A stretch of DNA of 64,000 nt. It comes from Butyrivibrio sp. M55. GTDB taxonomy: Bacteria > Bacillota > Clostridia > Lachnospirales > Lachnospiraceae. Under the pieces are notes generated by a model. That model was not told the origin of the DNA, made no database searches, and saw only the letters and a program-made list of their open reading frames with translations. Position 1 is the stretch's first letter; each line of letters starts with the position of its first letter. Of the stretch, positions 53,842-62,842 are shown one piece after another. The DNA lies in NCBI RefSeq assembly GCF_900116865.1, contig NZ_FPCD01000006.1:84116-148115 (forward strand), in the 5' to 3' direction. A program made the position numbers and the translations under genes.

Positions 53842-55431
53842 GTGAAGGCAAAGTATAGGGTATTGGCGGCAGATGATGAACTTTGGAGCCGTGAAAATAT
53901 AAGATGTATGTTACCGTGGGAGGACTATTCCATAGAATTCCTTGAGCCTGCATGTGACGGGGAAGAAGTGCTTGAGAGAATTCCGAAAGAGAAGCCGGAT
54001 ATTCTGATCACGGATATCAATATGCCGTTTTTGAGCGGACTTGAGCTTCTAGACAGGATAAAAGAGGAATATCCCGATATCATTACACTTGCTGTAAGTG
54101 GATATGATGATTTCCAGAAGGTAAAAGGCGTCTTTATGTCCGGAGGTATCGACTATCTGCTAAAGCCTGTGAGCAGGGAACAGCTTGTCGATTCTCTCAG
54201 TAAAGCTCTCAAGACACTTGAGGAAAGAGAAGCGGAGAAAGCGGTAAAAGAGGACAGCCGCCTTAGGGAGACATATGTTTCATCGTTCCTTGAGGATGAT
54301 GAATTCTCATCTCTTTTAAATGGCAAACTATTCAGACCGGGAAAAGATTTCCATGTTCCGAGCACAAAGGTCTTTTCCGAGATGTCGACTATCCTTGTGA
54401 AGTTTCACGATGTTGAGATCTTGAAGCAGAGCTATGAAAAAGATGTGCTTCGCATGTCATACAGCTTGAAAGAAAAGCTTCGCAAGATTGTCGGAAATGA
54501 AAGGACCATCGTTTTTAACTACACCGATAAGGTAAATGAGTTTGTTATAGAGCTCAATGCGACGCCGACGAGGCTCCATTTTATCGCAGACCGTATTCTT
54601 GAGGCCTTTCCTGTTGAAGAGCAGGGACCTATTACCATAGTGCTACACGACAAGGCGACTTCGCTCGATGATATCGCCGCTGTCTATAGAGAGATGATCG
54701 CAAATCTTGTCACAAGGCCTTTTGGGCGTGAGCATAGCACGGTAGTGTGCACGGGCAGCAGGAAAGCATCGGCTTTTAACGACAGATATACGAGCCGTAT
54801 CGAATCGCTTCTTATCGACAGCCTCGGAAAAGGAGATATCGGACGCGCAAAGACTGTCCTTATGGAGACGGCGGGGCTTGATAAGTGCGATGAACAGAAG
54901 TGGAGTCTTTTTGAAGTTACGCAGTTTACGACAGGAGCGCTCAATACTATAGCGGATTCTGACAAGAACAGTGATGAGCGAACCTACGAGGAAGTTCAGG
55001 ATGCAATAAACTACGGACTTCGTTCACTTAATAAAGAGATAATAACTGACAATATGGAGCTTGCTCTTTCAATAGCACAGGGCGAGTCTGCGAATGAGAA
55101 TAACTCCATAAGCAGTCAGGTTGAGAATATCAGGGATTACATAGAGACACATTATATGGAACACTTGTCTCTGTCGGGGCTTGCCGAGCAGTTCTTTGTC
55201 GAACCCAGCTATCTTTCGCGAAAGTTTTCGCAGAAATACAACGAGACCATTACGACCTATATCACAAGATGTCGTATGGACAGGGCCAAAAAGCTTATGG
55301 AAGATGAAAAGAACAAGCTCGAAGCAATCTCTTTTGAAGTCGGATATGATGACTATAATTACTTCAGTCGTGTATTCAGGAGACTTGAGGGAATAAGTCC
55401 CAGCGAATACAGAAAGAAAAATATGCAATAA
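53842..55431 (+). CDS. YesN-type AraC-family response regulator
   Basis: A 529-residue regulator. The receiver domain (1-120) has acidic residues D11-D12, phospho-acceptor D58 in ITDINMP, and K in LLKPVS. A long linker of about 300 residues follows, then two AraC helix-turn-helices at the C-terminus (HLSLSGLAEQFFVEPSYLSRKF and ISFEVGYDDYNYFSRVFRR). The start is the GTG nine bases after GGAGG; an upstream TTG in frame overlaps the kinase end. It is the partner of the adjacent kinase. Confidence 0.92.
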   Translation: MKAKYRVLAADDELWSRENIRCMLPWEDYSIEFLEPACDGEEVLERIPKEKPDILITDINMPFLSGLELLDRIKEEYPDIITLAVSGYDDFQKVKGVFMSGGIDYLLKPVSREQLVDSLSKALKTLEEREAEKAVKEDSRLRETYVSSFLEDDEFSSLLNGKLFRPGKDFHVPSTKVFSEMSTILVKFHDVEILKQSYEKDVLRMSYSLKEKLRKIVGNERTIVFNYTDKVNEFVIELNATPTRLHFIADRILEAFPVEEQGPITIVLHDKATSLDDIAAVYREMIANLVTRPFGREHSTVVCTGSRKASAFNDRYTSRIESLLIDSLGKGDIGRAKTVLMETAGLDKCDEQKWSLFEVTQFTTGALNTIADSDKNSDERTYEEVQDAINYGLRSLNKEIITDNMELALSIAQGESANENNSISSQVENIRDYIETHYMEHLSLSGLAEQFFVEPSYLSRKFSQKYNETITTYITRCRMDRAKKLMEDEKNKLEAISFEVGYDDYNYFSRVFRRLEGISPSEYRKKNMQ

Positions 55432-55457
55432 ACGAAAAAAAGCAGAGGTTGGGTAAA

Positions 55458-56066
55458 ATGGGAAAAACAAAAGAAAATAAGTTTGGAACGAGGCAGATTG
55501 CTACAACGGCGGTTCTTCTTGCAATCTGTATCGTAAGTCAGGTATTTAAGAATCTTAGCATTTTTATTACCGGGCCGATTGTTAACACGTGTATAGTGCT
55601 TGCGGTACTTATGGTCAACTTACCGTGTGGGATTATTTTGAGCATCATCACTCCGATAACGGCGTACATGATCGCGATGAGTCCCGTTATGATGGCGGTT
55701 CCCGCAATAATCATTTTCATAATGCTGGGAAATATCGTGCTTGCCGTGGCGGTGGAATTTCTTTTCAAAAAGTCATTCATGGGTTCCGGAAACAATGTGT
55801 TTCGGATATCAAACATGGCAAGGGCAATCCTGTGTTCACTGGCAAAAGGCGTATTTATGGGCGCCACGATCTCTATGTGGCTGCTTCCTGCATTTATTCC
55901 GGAGCAGAGCCCTTTGAGAAATAAATTGCCTGTGTTTCAGAAGACGTTTTCTGTGTTTCAATTTTTGACAGCTTGCATCGGATTTGTCTATGTATTTATT
56001 GTTTATACAGTGCTAAAACGCGCAGTGGAGCGGGATTTATCACTTTTTCAAAAAAGTGATAGTTAG
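55458..56066 (+). CDS. ECF-transporter S-component-like membrane protein
   Basis: A 202-residue protein with about six membrane segments. The N-terminal TRQIATTAVLLAICIVSQVFK, then a loop and glycine-rich helices, resemble vitamin-type S components (BioY/ThiT-like fold), but no ligand-specific motif is recognised. It follows the response regulator by 26 bp with AGAGG nine bases before the ATG. It could bind a vitamin or sugar derivative, or just be a conserved membrane protein; function unknown. Confidence 0.6.
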   Translation: MGKTKENKFGTRQIATTAVLLAICIVSQVFKNLSIFITGPIVNTCIVLAVLMVNLPCGIILSIITPITAYMIAMSPVMMAVPAIIIFIMLGNIVLAVAVEFLFKKSFMGSGNNVFRISNMARAILCSLAKGVFMGATISMWLLPAFIPEQSPLRNKLPVFQKTFSVFQFLTACIGFVYVFIVYTVLKRAVERDLSLFQKSDS

Positions 56067-56111
56067 ATTTTCTAAATTGTGCTAATCATATAAAAATTAA
56101 ATTGATAGAAT

Positions 56112-56167
56112 AGCTTTGTAAACAAGAAATATTATTTCATTTCTGTTTGCAAAGCTTTTCGTTTTTT
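56112..56167 (+). terminator. Terminator after the S-component-like gene
   Basis: AGCTTTG and interrupted AAACA and GAAAT pair with ATTTC, GTTT and CAAAGCT over a short AT loop, followed by T-rich TTTCGTTTTTT. It ends the kinase-regulator-membrane protein transcript. Confidence 0.75.
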
Positions 56168-56210
56168 ACAGAGCGAAAAAAGAATAACTTCTTTCGGGAG
56201 GGGATAATCG

Positions 56211-56660
56211 GTGTTTAAATTTAGAAAAACTGTAGTACTTGCGACAGCAGGGATGAGCATACTTCTTGCACTTGCAGGTTGCGGTGCTGAGAAAAAAACA
56301 CAGATAAATACAACCGACGGAATCACAAATATTCTTGATTATGTGACTGTAGACTTTAACGGCAAGAACGGTGAAGGCACCGCGTTTGTAAATGTCGACT
56401 ACGACGGAATGGAAACAGAGATGGTCGGAGGAAAAGAGAAGATTGAGGAGCTCGATGAACTCGGAGATCTTACCGAACTCACAAAGTATATAAATGCTGT
56501 TTCATCCATTTCGGTAAGCATAGATAAGAATAAAGAACTCTCTAACGGAGATGAAGTAGTTGTTTCCGTTACATATGACGAAACGGCAGCTGAGTCGGCG
56601 GGTGTTGTTTTTGGAGATGAGACCAGTAAAAGCTTTGAAGTAAAAGGTCTCAAAAAGTAA
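56211..56660 (+). CDS. Small DUF-type lipoprotein
   Basis: A 149-residue predicted lipoprotein with signal, lipobox ALAGC and lipidated C24. The start is GTG after GGGAGGGGATAATC. The mature part is a compact beta-rich domain ending in SYDET-like VTYDETAAESAGVVFGDETSKSFEV, resembling small secreted domains with immunoglobulin-like strands. No name is recognised. It sits between the two-component operon and the sugar ABC genes. Confidence 0.68.
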   Translation: MFKFRKTVVLATAGMSILLALAGCGAEKKTQINTTDGITNILDYVTVDFNGKNGEGTAFVNVDYDGMETEMVGGKEKIEELDELGDLTELTKYINAVSSISVSIDKNKELSNGDEVVVSVTYDETAAESAGVVFGDETSKSFEVKGLKK

Positions 56661-56673
56661 ATAAGGTTCCAGG

Positions 56674-56697
56674 TCGGATTCGTGGAGACGAACCGAT
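56674..56697 (+). terminator. Hairpin between lipoprotein and binding-protein genes
   Basis: TCGG-A-TTCGT pairs with ACGAA-C-CGA over a GGAG loop and is followed by AT-rich but not pure T sequence. It is a weak terminator or processing hairpin. Confidence 0.5.
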
Positions 56698-56742
56698 TAT
56701 TATATTCATTTCATATTTTTAATTTTCAAAGGAGGTAAATCT

Positions 56743-57942
56743 ATGAAAAAGAAAATTAAAAGATTAGGTGCAATGCTCCTTGCGGGAACTATGGCTGCAT
56801 CTATGTTGGTTGGTTGTGGTTCGGCAGCCGGTGGCGCAGCACCTGCAGATAGTTCAGGGGGAACAGCAGACGGCGCAGCAGCACCCGCTGCAGCAGGCGA
56901 TATCAAGATCGGTGTATCAATCTGGAGTTCAACTGACGTTCTCGGAAGCCAGTGTAAGAAGATCGTTGATAAGGCTGCAAAGGCAAACGGCGTTGAAGTT
57001 CAGTATGTTGATCAGGGACACGTTTCAGAGCAGGTTACAGCTTCTGTTGAGCAGCTTTGTGCAGCAGGATGTAAGGGAATCATCATTTGTAATTCAGCTG
57101 ATTCAGAGATGACATCCGCAATCAATACATGTACAGAAAACGGCGTATATATCGCACAGTTCTTCCGTATCATTTCAGAGGAGAACAGCCCTGAAGTATA
57201 CAAGACAGCTTGCAATTCTAAATATTATGTTGGTGCAGTTCATGAAGATGAGGTAACAAACGGATATACACTTGTTAATCTCCTTCTTGAAAAGGGCGAC
57301 AGAATGATCGGTCTTGAGGCTTGGACAGTTGGTGATGCTACATTCCAGCTTAGATGGAAGGGATATCAGAAGGCTGTTGAAGAGTGGAATACAGCTCATC
57401 CCGATGATAAGGCTACACTTACTGAGCCCGTATATGCTAACACATCTTCAGAAGAAGGTGCTAAGGCAGCTATGTCACTTTACAATTCAAATCCCGGAAT
57501 GGACGCTCTTATCGTAGCAGGTGGCGGCGGAGATCCCCTTGTAGGTTCTATCGGTGCATATGCTAACGAAGGCCTCACAGGTAAGATCGACGTTGTATCA
57601 ACAGACTTCCTTGATGACCTTGCAGATCAGCTTAAGTCAGGCGGCATGTTTGCAGAGTCAGGCGGACACTTCTGCGATCCTCTGTTCGCATTCTTCCTTG
57701 TACTTAACGCAGTTAAGGGCAACTATGTAAAGGATGAAGGAACATTTGGTTATGAGATTCTCTTCCCTTACCTTTATGTATCATCACCCGATGATTATGC
57801 AAACTATGAGAAGTACTTTGTAAATGACGATCCTTACACAGATGAAGAGATGGTAGAGATGGCCGGATACAGCTTCGAAGATCTCAGCAAGGCTGCTTCA
57901 AATCTTTCAATCGACGATGTTATTTCTCGTCACAGCAACTAA
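56743..57942 (+). CDS. Sugar ABC transporter substrate-binding lipoprotein (ribose/galactose class)
   Basis: A 399-residue periplasmic-binding-protein-type lipoprotein with lipobox LVGC and lipidated C25. A Gly/Ala/Ser/Thr linker is followed by a type I fold starting DIKIGVSIWSSTDVLGSQ, with second-lobe blocks IIICNSADSEMTSAI and ALIVAGGGGDPLVG. It belongs to the group feeding RbsC-like permeases. It is first in its operon and is likely the most abundant product; the hairpin after it fits that. Sugar identity is not determined. Confidence 0.92.
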   Translation: MKKKIKRLGAMLLAGTMAASMLVGCGSAAGGAAPADSSGGTADGAAAPAAAGDIKIGVSIWSSTDVLGSQCKKIVDKAAKANGVEVQYVDQGHVSEQVTASVEQLCAAGCKGIIICNSADSEMTSAINTCTENGVYIAQFFRIISEENSPEVYKTACNSKYYVGAVHEDEVTNGYTLVNLLLEKGDRMIGLEAWTVGDATFQLRWKGYQKAVEEWNTAHPDDKATLTEPVYANTSSEEGAKAAMSLYNSNPGMDALIVAGGGGDPLVGSIGAYANEGLTGKIDVVSTDFLDDLADQLKSGGMFAESGGHFCDPLFAFFLVLNAVKGNYVKDEGTFGYEILFPYLYVSSPDDYANYEKYFVNDDPYTDEEMVEMAGYSFEDLSKAASNLSIDDVISRHSN

Positions 57943-57998
57943 TTTAATAAATAACTAAACGCTTATAAAAGATATATATTTTTAAGGAAAAAACATGG

Positions 57999-58036
57999 AT
58001 ATGCCGTATTTTCCGCAACCGGAGAATACGGCATAT
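57999..58036 (+). promoter_or_regulatory. Stable hairpin between binding protein and permease
   Basis: A 17-nt arm pair (57999-58015 and 58020-58036) closes a CAAC tetraloop with one G.U pair. No T run follows, so it is more likely an mRNA-stabilising or partial attenuating element that raises binding protein over permease than a true terminator. Confidence 0.7.
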
Positions 58037-58080
58037 ATAAAAAACAGTTTCTGGACCAAAAACTCTTGCGGGAGGATTAT

Positions 58081-59028
58081 ATGAGTAAGTTTCAAAAATT
58101 TAAACAGAGCCAGGCATTCGGGCTTTTGCTTTTGATCTTTATCGCGTTTGTATTCTGGGCATTCTTCAAGATGTTGGCACCTCAGACATTCGGCGATTTT
58201 AATAAATTACAAACCTATTTAAAAACAGCCCTTTATTATGCAGTTGGTGGTTGTGGACTTTATTTTATCTGCGTAATGGGACCTTTTGATATGAGTGTGG
58301 GCGCAAACATCGTGCTTTCATCGGTGCTTGCGGTAAATATGAGTAAACAGTTCGGTTATGCAGGTCTTTTGATCGCACCTATCGTAAGCGGAGTTCTCGT
58401 AGGACTTCTCAACGGAATTGTATATATCAAACTTAGAATTTCATCTCTTATCGTAACTGCAGGATTATCTCTTGTTTATGAGGCTCTTTCCATCTATGCG
58501 ACAAACGGAAAAGAAGCAATCCTTGCAACTAACTACAGAGCATTCGGAGATTATCCATGGAACCTTGTTCTTGCACTTGCAGCGTTCTTCCTTTGTGGAT
58601 TCATCCTTAAGTATACAAAGATAGGAACATACACCTATGCTATCGGTTCAAATGAAGTTGTTGCCAAGAACATGGGTGTTAACGTAGACAAATATAAGGT
58701 TGTGGCATTTACTCTTTGCGGTTTATTTGTTGGAATTGAATCAATCCTTACAATTTCATACGGAACATCAATGACAAGTGCTTCAAACCTTGCATCAATG
58801 AGCCGTAACTTCCCGCCTCTTATGGGAACGTTCTTCGGACTTGCATTCAAGAAATACGGACATCCGATAGTAGCTATCGTAATAGGAGAGTTCATCATTG
58901 AATTGTTGTTCGAGGGATTCGTTGCTCTCGGAGCTCCTACAACAGTACAGAATATCGTAACAGGTATCGTACTTCTTGCAATCGTAACTATGACCATTAA
59001 ACCCGTTAAGGGTGCAGTTGTTAAATAA
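58081..59028 (+). CDS. RbsC-like ABC sugar permease
   Basis: A 315-residue permease with about eight to nine membrane segments. FDMSVGANIVLSSVLAVN, LISSLIVTAGLSL-type segment and IGSNEVVAKNMGVNVDKYKV (the EAA-like loop contacting the ATPase) identify the BPD_transp_2 family. The start is ATG five bases after GGAGG. It pairs with the permease at 60549 to form a heterodimeric channel. Confidence 0.9.
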   Translation: MSKFQKFKQSQAFGLLLLIFIAFVFWAFFKMLAPQTFGDFNKLQTYLKTALYYAVGGCGLYFICVMGPFDMSVGANIVLSSVLAVNMSKQFGYAGLLIAPIVSGVLVGLLNGIVYIKLRISSLIVTAGLSLVYEALSIYATNGKEAILATNYRAFGDYPWNLVLALAAFFLCGFILKYTKIGTYTYAIGSNEVVAKNMGVNVDKYKVVAFTLCGLFVGIESILTISYGTSMTSASNLASMSRNFPPLMGTFFGLAFKKYGHPIVAIVIGEFIIELLFEGFVALGAPTTVQNIVTGIVLLAIVTMTIKPVKGAVVK

Positions 59029-59039
59029 AGGGGGCAGAC

Positions 59040-60536
59040 ATGAGCGAAGTATTATTGCATGCCGAGAAAATCGACAAAAACTTTGGTGTCACACATGCCG
59101 TTGATCATGTCACTCTTGATTTCTTCAAGGGAGAAATCCATGCACTGATCGGCGAGAATGGTTCCGGCAAATCAACATTTACATCCTGTCTTACAGGAAT
59201 TTACCATAAGGACAGCGGTACATTTACATTAAACGGAAAAGAAGTCAATGCCAAGAACCAGGTAGACGGAAACTACCAGGGAGTTGCGGTTATCGTACAG
59301 GAAATCGGAACATTGTCAGGTCTTTCCGTTGCTGAGAATATCTTTCTCGGAAAAGAAGACGAATTTACAAATTTTGGCGTAAAGAATACAAACGCCATGA
59401 ACAAAAAAGCACAGGAACTTCTTGATTCCTATGGATTTAATTACATCAAGGCTACAGACCTCATAGACAATTACAACTTTGAGGACAGAAAGCTTATCGA
59501 GATCGTTAAGGCTACACACTTTAAGCCCCAGATCCTTGTTGTCGATGAGACTACAACGGCTCTCGGTGAAAAAGGAAGAATCGAGCTTTTCAAGGTTATG
59601 AAGCAGACACGTGATGACGGAAGATGCGTTATCTTTATCTCACATGATCTTGATGAAGTAATAGAGCAGTCAGACAACATCAGTGTTCTTCGAGACGGTG
59701 TATTTATCGGAACAGTTAAGAGTTCGGAAGTTGATACGGACGATCTTAAGAAGCTCATGGTAGGACGTGAGATGAGTAATAACTACTATCGTACGGACTA
59801 TAACGAGAGAGTTTCCGATGAGGTTGTATTAAAAGGGGAACACCTCACAGTACCCGGAGAGATCGATGACTTTAGTATCGAACTTCATAAGGGCGAGATT
59901 ATCGGTATCGGTGGTCTTTCCGAATGTGGTATGCATGAAGTCGGAAAAGCTCTTTTTGGAGCATCTTATGACAGAGAAGGTAGTGTAACTCTTGCAGACG
60001 GAACTAAGATAAATGACATTAAGACTGCTATCGATCACAGTATCGCATATGCGTCGAAGGACAGAGATAACGAGTCTCTTGTAATAAATGACACTATTCA
60101 GGACAATATTTGTCTTCCTTCACTTGAAAATATCAAGAAGAATCACATTCTTCACGCAAAGGATGAGAAAGCATTTGCAGAGAAGTTTGCTAAACAGATG
60201 AGTACCAAGATGGAGGGCGTGCATCAGTTTATGTCAGCTCTTTCCGGTGGTAACAAACAGAAGGTTGTTTTGGCAAGATGGATTGGTAAAGATTCAGACA
60301 TAATCATCCTTGATTCACCTACACGTGGTATCGACGTAAAGGTTAAGGCAGATATTTATCAGATGATGGATACAATGAGAAAAAATGGTAAGTCTATCAT
60401 CATGATCTCTGAAGAAATCTCAGAGCTGCTTGGTATGGCAGACCGTATCATTATCATGAAAGACGGTCGTCAGAATGGTGAGTTTAAACGTTCAGAAGAT
60501 CTTAAAGATACAGATCTTATTGCGAATATGGTATAA
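59040..60536 (+). CDS. RbsA-like double ABC ATPase
   Basis: A 498-residue protein with two nucleotide-binding halves. NBD1 has Walker A GENGSGKS (38-45) and Walker B ILVVDETTTAL, but its signature is NFEDRKLIEI instead of an LSGGQ-like motif. NBD2 has a degenerate Walker A (GLSECGMHEVG) yet a good LSGGNKQ signature and IILDSPTRGID. This one-site arrangement is partly known for RbsA/MglA, but the NBD1 signature loss is unusual. It lies 11 bp after the first permease. Confidence 0.9.
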   Translation: MSEVLLHAEKIDKNFGVTHAVDHVTLDFFKGEIHALIGENGSGKSTFTSCLTGIYHKDSGTFTLNGKEVNAKNQVDGNYQGVAVIVQEIGTLSGLSVAENIFLGKEDEFTNFGVKNTNAMNKKAQELLDSYGFNYIKATDLIDNYNFEDRKLIEIVKATHFKPQILVVDETTTALGEKGRIELFKVMKQTRDDGRCVIFISHDLDEVIEQSDNISVLRDGVFIGTVKSSEVDTDDLKKLMVGREMSNNYYRTDYNERVSDEVVLKGEHLTVPGEIDDFSIELHKGEIIGIGGLSECGMHEVGKALFGASYDREGSVTLADGTKINDIKTAIDHSIAYASKDRDNESLVINDTIQDNICLPSLENIKKNHILHAKDEKAFAEKFAKQMSTKMEGVHQFMSALSGGNKQKVVLARWIGKDSDIIILDSPTRGIDVKVKADIYQMMDTMRKNGKSIIMISEEISELLGMADRIIIMKDGRQNGEFKRSEDLKDTDLIANMV

Positions 60537-60548
60537 GGGAGGCCGATT

Positions 60549-61502
60549 ATGGAAAACGAGAAAAAAATCAAAACACCTTTCATGGAGCGGCCAATCATAA
60601 GAAACATAATGCCTTTTGCCGGATTTATATTCATTGTGTTGCTGTTTGCTGTACTTACTAAAGGTCAGCTCTATTCAATGGGAAGTCTTAAGCTTCTTTT
60701 GTCACAGTCATATGTACTTCTTATTTCATGCGTTGGCGTGTTTATGGTTATGACAATGGGCGGACTTGATTTCTCACAGGGTTCTATGTTGGGAATCTGC
60801 TCGGTTGTTGTGTGCTACTTGTCCAATTACAATATAGTGCTTGCAATTTTGTGTGGTGTGCTTACAGGTGGAATCATTGGATTTATAAACGGATTCTTCA
60901 ATGTAAAGCGTAAGATCACATCATTCATCGTTACCATCTGTAACATGTACCTTATAAGAGGTATCGTTGCTTATGCAACAACAAAGACTCCCGTATACGG
61001 AGCATCAAACATTACTTCTTATAACACACTTGCGGTAAATCTTACATTTACGATAACAATCCTCCTTATTGCTTTTGCTGTATTCCAGTACACAGGACTT
61101 GGAAACAGACTTAAAGCTATCGGTGCAGGTGAGACTGCAGCAAGATTTGCAGGTGTAAGAGTTGAAAAGACCAAGATGCTCGTATACGCGGCAGCAGGTA
61201 TGATCACAGGACTTGCAGCATTCATCAACAGTATCAAGGTTGGATCTGTTACTTCAACAGCAGGTAATCAGCTTGAGACACAGATCATGATCGCACTTGT
61301 TCTTGGCGGAATGCCCGTCAACGGCGGTGCTAAGGTTAAGTTCTACAACATCATCCTTGGCGCAATGACCTACAAGATCCTTATCGCAGGACTTGTAATG
61401 CTCGGTATCGAGCCCAAGACACAGCAGCTCATCATGGGAATTGTCTTCCTCGTAATGGTAGCAGTATTTGCCGACAGAGAGACAGGTATGATCGTTAAGT
61501 AA
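60549..61502 (+). CDS. RbsC-like ABC sugar permease, second subunit
   Basis: A 317-residue polytopic permease similar in layout to the first. GGLDFSQGSMLGICSVVVCY, KRKITSFIVTICNM and GAGETAARFAGVRVEKTKM (the EAA-like loop) place it in BPD_transp_2. It is last in the binding protein-permease-ATPase-permease operon and is followed by a strong terminator. Separate permease genes instead of one homodimer suggest an asymmetric pore. Confidence 0.9.
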   Translation: MENEKKIKTPFMERPIIRNIMPFAGFIFIVLLFAVLTKGQLYSMGSLKLLLSQSYVLLISCVGVFMVMTMGGLDFSQGSMLGICSVVVCYLSNYNIVLAILCGVLTGGIIGFINGFFNVKRKITSFIVTICNMYLIRGIVAYATTKTPVYGASNITSYNTLAVNLTFTITILLIAFAVFQYTGLGNRLKAIGAGETAARFAGVRVEKTKMLVYAAAGMITGLAAFINSIKVGSVTSTAGNQLETQIMIALVLGGMPVNGGAKVKFYNIILGAMTYKILIAGLVMLGIEPKTQQLIMGIVFLVMVAVFADRETGMIVK

Positions 61503-61556
61503 ATTAGTTAAATATCCTTATTTGGAATATAAAGCATTCCAAATAGAATTTAATAT

Positions 61557-61593
61557 AACAGCCGGGGCCCGCGGGGGGACTCGGTTGTTTTTT
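61557..61593 (+). terminator. Strong terminator of the sugar ABC operon
   Basis: AACAGCCGGGGCCC pairs with GGGGGGACTCGGTTGTT in a 14-bp stem (one mismatch, two G.U) over a GC-rich loop, followed by TTTTTT. Confidence 0.85.
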
Positions 61594-61599
61594 GTGTGA

Positions 61600-61703
61600 A
61601 TGTGAGGGGGCTATTGCCTCCCAATACGTTCCGCAAGGATGTAGCTCTTTGTTCCGTAAATATGAGGGGGCTATTTGTCTCCCAATACGCTCCACAAGGA
61701 TGT
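61600..61703. repeat. Imperfect direct duplication of 43-44 bp
   Basis: ATGTGAGGGGGCTATTGCCT-type sequence at 61600-61642 and ATATGAGGGGGCTATTTGTC-type at 61660-61703 share GAGGGGGCTATT, CCCAATACG, TCC, CAAGGATGT, with a 17-bp connector; offset is about 60 bp. Confidence 0.8.
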
Positions 61704-61843
61704 GCAGATGAAAAGCGCAGGACGGCCTATACGTACCGGTTGAGGCAGAATATAGGAAAATAATAAGGGATACATTTCCTACAAGAGGGGCGTTCAGAGG
61801 AGAAAAATTGGGGAGCACCGTACAGGAAAGATACGAGCAAACG

Positions 61844-62162
61844 GTACGGTGTGAGGTTTGCTATTTGCATCGCATATGGATAGTAGAATGAAGACGTACG
61901 GTGCGAGAGTTGTCTTTTGTACCGCACAGGAGGAGTAGAATGAAGGTGTACGGTGCAAGATCTGTCTTTTGCACCGCACATGGAGGGTGGAATGAAGACG
62001 TACGGTGTGAGGTTTGCTATTTGCACCGCATATGGATAGTAGAATGAAGACGTACGGTGCGAGATTTGTCTTTTGCACCGCACAGGGATAGTAGAATGGA
62101 GACGTACGGTGCGAGATTTGTCTTTTGTACCGCACATGGAGAGTGGAATGAAGATGTACGGT
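61844..62162. repeat. 52-bp tandem array with a hairpin in every unit
   Basis: GTACGGTG begins units at 61844, 61896, 61948, 62000, 62052, 62104 and 62156, exactly 52 bp apart each time: six full units plus a partial. Each unit has CGGTGC (or CGGTGT) and a pairing GCACCG (or GTACCG / GCATCG) about 14 nt later; substitutions keep pairing by G.U. A ninth-position CACCGTAC at 61816-61823 also pairs with the first GTACGGTG. No unique spacers, so not CRISPR. Confidence 0.9.
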
Positions 62163-62230
62163 GCAAGGACTGGTTAAAAGAATTATGATATTATGTGGAT
62201 ATGAGTAAAAAACGGAAAGGAAGAGACAAC

Positions 62231-62776
62231 ATGGAATTGTTTAGCGGAAGACCTGAAAATACAGAAGGAAGACTTCAGAGAGAAGTTCGTACATATGACT
62301 TCTTGGATGAGCTCGGAATAGAGTATAAGAGGACAGATCATGAGCCTGCAAATACGATGGAAGCGTGCAATGAGATTGATAAAGTGCTTGAAGTTCTGAT
62401 ATGCAAAAATCTCTTTCTTTGCAATAGGCAGAAGACTCAGTATTATCTGCTCATGATGCCGGGAGATAAGAAGTTTAAGACAAAAGAACTCTCATCGCAG
62501 ATCAACTCTGCAAGACTCTCTTTTGCAGACGCGGATGATATGCTTAAATTCCTTGATATAGAGCCGGGTGCAGTAAGCATAATGGGGCTTATGAATGATA
62601 AAGAACATGCCGTGCAGCTGCTAGTCGACGAAGATGTAAAGAAGGGCGAGTATATCGGATGTCATCCCTGTGTTTGCACATCGAGCTTGAAGATAAAGAC
62701 GGATGATATATTCAATAAGTTCCTTCCCAAAGTCGGACATGAACCCGTGGTAGTGCATCTTGTCGGGGAAGACTGA
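62231..62776 (+). CDS. YbaK/ProX-type aminoacyl-tRNA deacylase
   Basis: A 181-residue trans-editing protein of the prolyl-tRNA synthetase-associated domain family (ProXp-ala/PrdX), which hydrolyses mischarged Ala- or Cys-tRNA(Pro). YDFLDELGIEYKRTDHEPANT at the start, CKNLFLCNRQKTQYYLLMMP with the catalytic-region Lys, and GAVSIMGLMNDKEHAV then IGCHPCVCTSSLKIKTDD are diagnostic. The start is set by GGAAAGGAAGAG before the ATG; twelve further upstream codons have no site. Confidence 0.9.
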   Translation: MELFSGRPENTEGRLQREVRTYDFLDELGIEYKRTDHEPANTMEACNEIDKVLEVLICKNLFLCNRQKTQYYLLMMPGDKKFKTKELSSQINSARLSFADADDMLKFLDIEPGAVSIMGLMNDKEHAVQLLVDEDVKKGEYIGCHPCVCTSSLKIKTDDIFNKFLPKVGHEPVVVHLVGED

Positions 62777-62842
62777 GGTAAGGCTATACTGAGATTAGAC
62801 ATAGCATGAGAAATAGATTTTTAGAAAGCGATTGGACTAACT

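Larger units (their letters stand above)
61503..62230. other. Gene-free repeat-rich stretch of about 730 bp
   Basis: No ribosome-site-linked frame is convincing. It contains, in order, a TTTGGAAT/ATTCCAAA hairpin (61521-61543), a strong terminator, a 43-bp imperfect direct duplication and a 52-bp tandem array, ending at the promoter area of the YbaK-like gene. Confidence 0.7.

Noticed and set aside
61727..62137. Two long minus-strand open frames through the 52-bp array
   Set aside because: They exist because the repeat lacks stops; 52 is not a multiple of three, so the peptide changes frame each unit, and there is no ribosome site.
61844..62162. CRISPR array
   Set aside because: The whole 52-bp unit is conserved with no unique spacers and no cas genes nearby.
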